Positions 58,396 through 64,000 of a DNA stretch of 64,000 nt are shown one piece after another (the stretch's first letter is position 1; each line of letters opens with the position of its first letter). Location of the stretch: positions 62,001 through 126,000 of the forward strand of contig JASANH010000264.1 of NCBI GenBank assembly GCA_030248295.1, read 5' to 3'. This DNA comes from Mesodorylaimus sp. YZB2_4 (taxonomy: Eukaryota; Nematoda; Enoplea; Dorylaimida; Dorylaimidae). Position numbers and translations under genes: made by a program. Below the pieces are notes generated by a model, which made no database searches, was not told the DNA's origin, and saw only the letters and a list, made by a program, of their open reading frames with translations.

Positions 58396-59061
58396 TTGCG
58401 GCTGCGGCTCGGCGTATGGTTGGTGCGTTTAGGAAGAAATTTGGGAAATTCGCCACCCATGTTTTACAAACAATTTACACATCCTGCGTACTTCCAAAAT
58501 TGGAATACGGCTGCTCTGCGTGGGATCCTATTCAATCACAATCAATCAAAGACCTTGAACGCTCTCAAAAGTTTGCAGCCCAATGTATAAAGAACGACTG
58601 GCATTCCGATTACTTCCGCATTCTTCAAGATTTGAATTGGTCAAGTCTCGAGTGTCGCCGTCAACAACTGAAACTCGTTCAATTTTACAAGTTCTATCAC
58701 GGTTACCATGCTTATCCAAATGCCCGTTTTGCTCGCACCGACCAATCCGGACTACGCCGCAGTCACCGCATTGGATTGCCGCCACACCATCTCAACAATT
58801 CTCGACCTCGAACTGAATCGTTTAAACAGGCATTTGAATACTCATCGATTGTTCTATGGAACTCAAGACCAAACGAAGTCGCCTGGACTTATTATGTGAC
58901 AAGTTTTAAGACAAACGTTCTGAATTACATTCCGTGACCCCGTTATGATTAGTTTTACTCGACATGAGCTGTTTATTTTATTTTCTTTCGTTTATGTGTC
59001 CTTCTGCTTTATCAGTGCACGACCTGTGCTTCACAGTCGAAGTCATACAATACAATACAAT
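58396..59061 (+). pseudogene. LINE (non-LTR retrotransposon) 3' end
   Basis: The frame to 58937 encodes about 170 residues of the extreme C-terminus of a reverse-transcriptase polyprotein: VLPKLEYGCSAWDPIQ (the LPxLEYGxxxWDP motif), then RRQQLKLVQFYKFYHG and a late WN. It ends in a tail with TACAA repeats (59045-59061), as in CR1- or Jockey-like elements. It is truncated at the 5' side and has no catalytic domain. Confidence 0.7.
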
Positions 59062-59433
59062 ACCAGTGTGTACAGAATAATGTTCCAATGACTTGGGGTT
59101 TTCACTGTCTGACCTGACCCTGACCTTCACCGACCTTGACCTGCGAGGAACTGTAAGTTTCCTGGTTCTGACTTTGACATTGATCGGACAAAAAATTTTG
59201 CTTATAATCGGCGCCAGCAACAACGCCTCTCTGTTTTAGCAATTTTACCAAAAGATTTTACTACAGCTGACGATTTCCTGGCATTACGTGAAATTTAACA
59301 TGCACGCCAAGAAACTGACATGGAATTTTTATTAAGCTCAAAAAGATATGCAAAGCTGTTTTCGACAACTTTGGGAAAACTGGAGGAGCTGACACTCATT
59401 GAACATCAAAAATAAATCTCATTCGTTATAATA

Positions 59434-59655
59434 TCAATTCCTGCTCCAACTGCCTCCGCGTGATCGATTTCTTTTCTCACCTATCTCAATGCTGGCTTGC
59501 GAGAAAAGGCGCCTTACCAGGCTGGAAGTGGCAGGTACAGCCAGAATATCTTGCGCCAATGAAGCCAAGTTTGGATATCCACAAATTGCATATGGGGAGA
59601 GGGAGTGGTTATGCCACGGATGGATGGCATACGCAAGCAAGCACTTCGCGGGCAC
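59434..59655 (-). pseudogene. hAT transposase C-terminal fragment
   Basis: The minus-strand frame contains YPNLASLAQDILAVPATSSL followed by VRRLFSQA. This is the C-terminal dimerisation signature of hAT transposases. The remainder of the transposase is absent or in broken frames. Confidence 0.7.
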
Positions 59656-60278
59656 ACAGTAGTCTTTGCATCTGGGCTGGTAGGCTGCTGTGCGGGTAAG
59701 ATAACTGCAATAGCACGAGACTCACAATCAGCAGGGACCATTTCTTAGTGCGATACTTATTTTAGGACAAGTACGAGTTTAGGGCACTTTTCAGGACAGC
59801 AACTTGGGGCAACTCCAACACACCAAGACAGGACGTTTCACAGTACAGTCGAGTTTACTTATAGTCACATTGTTTATTGTCACACGTTTTCAAAGCTCCG
59901 AATCGTTCCCCTATACTTTGTGTGTATTTTGAGTTCGCTGATTACCACACTGAATTCGGCTTATTGTTGTTCCGCTCATTGTCACATAAATTTCTTGGTC
60001 AGGCGAGATAAGTATGAGAAAAGGGTCACATTTACACTCTTGGCAGTCTGAAACAGGTGCAAAATCGTCAAAAACTAGGATTTCTCGCAAGAAAACGCTT
60101 GCATGAAGGGACCTGGCACCTTAATGCTTCAGCTTTAATCTGACTGACTCTCATAATTTGGATTTCTTTGGTTACAAAAACCTTTGAAAAAGCGCTTCGT
60201 CTTTTAAAACGCTAGAAATATATGAAAATGATACGAAATGGCGATAAAACGCATGAAAGTAAAGTTTTGGCTATTTTA

Positions 60279-60505
60279 GAGTGTACTTCGGTTTTAGTGA
60301 CAGTCCGAATAGTGTCACATTTTCGTCCCGTCTGGAGCTGGTGATAGTAAGCGGAGTCGACTGCAGCTGTCTTAGAGGTGCCTTATCCGATGATTTAGGC
60401 GCGTCCTAAGACACGTCTTATTTTGTTCCACAATTTAAAAGGATGATTTTCAAGACTTTTTAGCAGACCACAAAGTTTAAGGCGGGAAAGACATACTGTA
60501 TGTGT
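60279..60505 (+). repeat. Dispersed repeat, copy 2
   Basis: Matches 58111-58335 over about 225 bp in the same orientation, 2.17 kb away. Confidence 0.75.
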
Positions 60506-61214
60506 AAGCTGACACCCGTTACGCCGAAGTTTGCTGCGCGATTTTACCTGAATTATTTGACAACTTATGTCACGAGGACGCCTAGCTAAGGCAAGGTGGT
60601 CCACATTATATGAGCTCTTTAAAGGGGCTAAATTGGATTTATTTTATAGCCTTACCATGAGCTTTATTATCTGGGAGTCCTGGATTTATACAAAATCTGA
60701 CCGTCATGTTAGTAGGTGACTGTATGAACCACATCATTTGGTTTTTCCAAGTCATGATTTTAAGTCCACATTCAGAGTTTTGAGTTTTCTGGATTGTCTT
60801 ACAGGATTCTGTACCATGGGATCATACTTGCCAGTAACTTGATCTCGCGTGTGAGCTTTTATTAATTTTAAATGTGCTCCCCTCCCCTGTCAAGTGCATT
60901 TATTTGCTTGGGTAAGGAGTGAAATTATGATGATAGGATTCTGTCGTCTTTTTTTGGCCGCAATGGCTAAATAAGGACGGCAGAATTTTAATTCAGTTGA
61001 AAAAGAACCGTTTTTGCGTGTCAAGAGAGCTAATTAACCAGATCCCTACACAGGAAAATTTTTTCATTAAGATTTTACTGAATTAACTTTCTTGCGTTGT
61101 CAGAATAGTCTGACTGAGGGTGAGACATGGTGACCTGACCCTGACCTTGACCGACCGCATAAAAACTTTTCTGACCTTCCTGACCTTGACCAGAACCAAA
61201 AAAATTTTCTGACC

Positions 61215-62654
61215 TTGATCCTGGCTCTGATCAGGGGTCAGTCAAGAAGGGTTTTGACAGAAATATGACCTTGAGCTTGAGCTCATTTCTAACTCTAGTA
61301 CAGGACAGAAGACAGTTTGGTTCAGGGACTGGTCAGACCATTAGGTGGCTCAAAGGTACAGTGCGGAAGTATGGACATGTGACAGGCAGAGACAGATAGA
61401 CTCAGTGTCCCTTACCAGTGAAGGAATTACAGTAAGTCCCTGAGGAAAACGGCTACTAGTTAGAAACAATGGCTGGACACTATCGTCGTCAGAGAAGTCA
61501 TGAAGAAAGTGAACGCGAATCGCCAACGCAGCAGGCCAGAAAAATGCGAAAAAGTCGACTTTGCTCGAAGGCGGGACTGGACTCTTGGAAAATGATGGTA
61601 TTTTCGTTATTTTCTGCAGAAAACGTAGATATGTGCATTTTCTTTGCAACAAGGCTCGTGCATGCATATTTTACTGATACAAATAGACTGTCGTTTATGG
61701 TTGTGACAGTCCACGACTGAAGTCACCATTTGGATTGCAAATAAGGGGTCGCGCCAGCGAGAAGGATGTTCATGGTTACAGCAAGCTGCAGTGAACGGTG
61801 CTGAAAAAACCAGTCTTCCCGAGCCAGGAAAACAGCTGGCATAGATATTGACAGAATCAGCATGGGAATAACTTTTCAGAAATTGATGTAAAAAAATGAA
61901 TATCGAAAGGCGAATTTCGTAGGCTCAAGCTTATAAAAAAACTAGTATTTCCAACTGTAAGACCTCTGGTTGTTTCCCCAAGCTGATCTTCATTCTTCTC
62001 CCCTTCCCCCCTCAAGAAATCGCGTATTCTGGAACCCGACGACGATCCTGGGAATTGCTTTCCAATTTTTTTCGCGGTAATCGGAAAATAGTCGTCAGCT
62101 TTAGAACCAGTGTCTCTAACACTGGAATACTTTTCGACAACTAAAGCTGAACCAAGAGCTGAAACAATGTATTACGGCTATTGGATAGCGAGGCGTCCTT
62201 GTTACTGTAGCTTCTATGCACACGCTGCAGTGGAATTTGTGAGCATACATTTAGTGTTAAAAGTCGAAGTTCAATTATCACTTGATGTGTATGGTACAGA
62301 GGCCGCCAGAGGGAGTTGATTAGAAAAGTTAGTTTTGAGCTTGGATACGTAGCGTAACCAAAACTGCACCACTTCATGCAAACTTTTAAGGCTTCGAACC
62401 CTTCCATCTTTGCATTCTAAGCGTCGCTTTCTCAAATATTGAACTAGAGAGACTGTAGAACCAAGTCGTCAGTCGCATCAGACTGCTCTGGAATCGGTAT
62501 CTCTCATTGACGCGTACATTATTACTTTTCCAGCTCATACAAGTTATAAAGTCCCCACAGTAACCCTCTGTTTATAATAGCGATTCGCAAACGCTTTTCG
62601 AATATGATATCCATTTAGTACTACTTCGCCCTCTTTAATTTTATAACTGCAAGT
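61215..62654. other. Upstream region of the M13 peptidase, with a candidate first exon
   Basis: An ATG at 61470 opens a 44-codon basic frame (MAGHYRRQRSHEESERESP) ending at a GTATTT donor (61603). It could be the cytoplasmic N-terminus of the type II M13 peptidase, but I could not find the joining membrane-segment exon with confidence. Confidence 0.3.
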
Positions 62655-63600
62655 CATAATGCAACCTTTTTTCATAACGCTGCGGCATACCAGAGCGCAT
62701 CGGACTATTTATTAGAAGGATTAAACAGGAGCGTCGATCCCTGCGAAAACTTTTTCGATCACGCGTGCAGCAGTTTCCATTGGGATCCGCTCAAAAAACA
62801 CGACTTGGCATCAGAGAGGGAGGCGACACACTTTTTCGACTTAATCGCTGAGTTGATTGAAAATGTCAATTCTACAGCGCTGAATGTGCCGCCATACAAA
62901 AAGAACTTGAAGACTTATTTTGATCAGTGCATGGAATTGAGAAACAGCAACTGGTTGCCACATGCATTAGACGCAGCTAAAGAATTTATCGGGCCTTGGC
63001 TTGGGAATTCTTCGGCCAATGAGGCCCCTGGCGCAACTGAAGCCTGGAAGCTACTGGGTGCTTTGGAACGGCAATTCGATTTACACTTATTCTTTGAAGT
63101 AATTATGTCGACTGGTCCATTGTTTCACATCGATGCCTCAAAAAAAATTTTCAAAATTTGCAAGAAGATCTCGCATTCCAAAAATGTCGAGATTGCAAAA
63201 AACTTATACAAACATTTAAAATTAGATAAAGCCACTTCTCTTAAAAAATTAAAGAACCTCTTGAAACGACTGTGCATCGATATTCGTGATGTTTACTATT
63301 CATATCCAGTCTCTCCCTATGAAAAAGATCTTTTCGACAAAAGCTTATCTCACGCTTACCCTGACTTTAATTTTGAAGCTATGATGGACAGTTTGATTCC
63401 TGGCGTCGACTTAAATGAGTTTATGTCCAAAGTACAAGTGTCCATCCACTCAGACACCCTCACAATTTTTGACGAATTGGGGAAAGTGTTTCAACGTCAC
63501 AGCATAAACACTCTTCTCGCCTTGGCAATGCTCGGAGTTTGGCATAACAATAATGATTTGTCAGACGAAACACCTGAAGTTGTCTGCACTCACAAAGTGG
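62655..63600 (+). CDS. M13 (neprilysin-like) peptidase, N-terminal part
   Basis: An exon open to the donor GTAAGA after 63600; the 5' boundary is uncertain (62655-62682). It encodes about 305-315 residues of the Peptidase_M13_N domain, recognised by SVDPCENFFDHAC, the family's DPCxDFxxYACG region, and by the helical pattern that follows. The usual glycine after the second Cys is Ser. The zinc motifs HExxH and ExxxD would be in later exons that lie beyond this window or past an intron, so activity cannot be judged. M13 enzymes are type II membrane or secreted peptidases that trim short peptides. Confidence 0.75.
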
Positions 63601-64000
63601 TAAGAAACAGTTGGAAAACTTACTAGCTGTGTTGGGTTGGTGAAAAAAATCGTTTACAATCATACAATAGTCTATCTATATAGTCCCTGCTCCTACTGCC
63701 CATAGACCTAACGTTATATGTAGCCCAGTCCCCTCATTGGGGCTTTACAGTAGCTCTGCGTTTTTGAGATTTTTGACTGGGCGGTCACTTGTTTTCGCAT
63801 TCTATCCGTTTCATCGCCGAATCTACTTTGCATGCAATTCAGCGTTATGAGACGAGTAAGGGAGAAACTATACTCCAGTTTTATCGCACGAAGTTCGCAC
63901 GAGATCAGTCCAGGAGTATAGATGCTAACCTCAGTCTCAGTTCAATCTCAGTTTCAACGGAGTTTGTGCGGAGTGTGCGCGGAGAACCTCCGCAGCCCCT
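63601..64000. other. Intron or 3' flank, no further exon seen
   Basis: After the donor at 63601 I find no following M13 exon before the window ends. The last 60 bases are dense in short GGAGTTTG and GCGGAG words. Confidence 0.4.

Noticed and set aside
1..64000. Bacterial or viral origin of the window
   Set aside because: Spliced genes, eukaryotic ribosomal protein eL39, integrin, PEBP and TDP2 families and non-LTR retrotransposons all indicate an animal genome.

Overview
This is a eukaryotic, animal genomic window, most probably from a nematode of the Rhabditida. The evidence is the introns, whose 3' splice sites read TTTTCAG or TTTTTAG with little extra polypyrimidine tract; bare splice acceptors just upstream of several start codons, as expected for spliced-leader trans-splicing; a gene pair with the spacing of a nematode operon; scattered GGCGGGAAA motifs; long G and C runs; and the protein families present. 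I could not search a database, so the species is not named. All gene models below were assembled by hand from splice consensus and reading-frame continuity. Where the exon lengths sum to a whole number of codons and the joined frame stays open, I say so.

Layout. 1-4.5 kb: repeats, including a mobile element with a SINE nested in it. 4.6-6.1 kb: a two-exon C-type lectin (+). 6.5-7.4 kb: an intronless DHHC palmitoyltransferase (-), divergent from a gene of unknown function (+, 7.76-11.75 kb) whose large intron holds several short inverted-repeat elements. 11.8-13.5 kb: a zinc-finger protein built from two repeated modules (+). 14.0-16.1 kb: a PEBP-family protein (+). 17.9-29.3 kb: a Na+/H+ exchanger with at least 17 exons (+); its introns hold a satellite, a decayed MULE transposon and a GGATCGG-type element. 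30.6-32.3 kb: a UCH-L3-type deubiquitinase (+), followed by 32.9-37.2 kb: a TDP2 5'-tyrosyl-DNA phosphodiesterase (+); the two look like one operon. 37.8-41.7 kb: a cysteine-rich orphan membrane protein (+) with a second copy of the 1-kb mobile element in its intron. 44.1-48.1 kb: an integrin-beta-like gene (-). 51.1-52.0 kb: a probable membrane protein (+), convergent with a PH-domain protein (-, 52.2-53.5 kb), which is divergent from ribosomal protein eL39 (+, 53.7-53.9 kb). 54-61 kb: repeats, including a LINE 3' end, a hAT transposase fragment and a stand-alone SINE. 62.7-63.6 kb: the N-terminal part of an M13 (neprilysin-like) peptidase (+).

The most unusual object is the integrin-beta-like gene. 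Nine exons give an uninterrupted 514-residue protein with a signal peptide, PSI domain, hybrid domain and four I-EGF modules. The ligand-binding betaI domain, normally inserted in the hybrid domain, is absent: one exon reads straight from the strand before the usual insertion point to the strand after it. The beta-tail domain and cytoplasmic NPxY tail are also absent, replaced by an acidic stalk and a C-terminal hydrophobic anchor. Other items of note are the UCH-TDP2 operon with a Ur-like element, an in-frame TAG or 63-nt intron in the exchanger tail, the duplicated zinc-finger module, and several small transposon families whose ends are arrays of very short repeated words.
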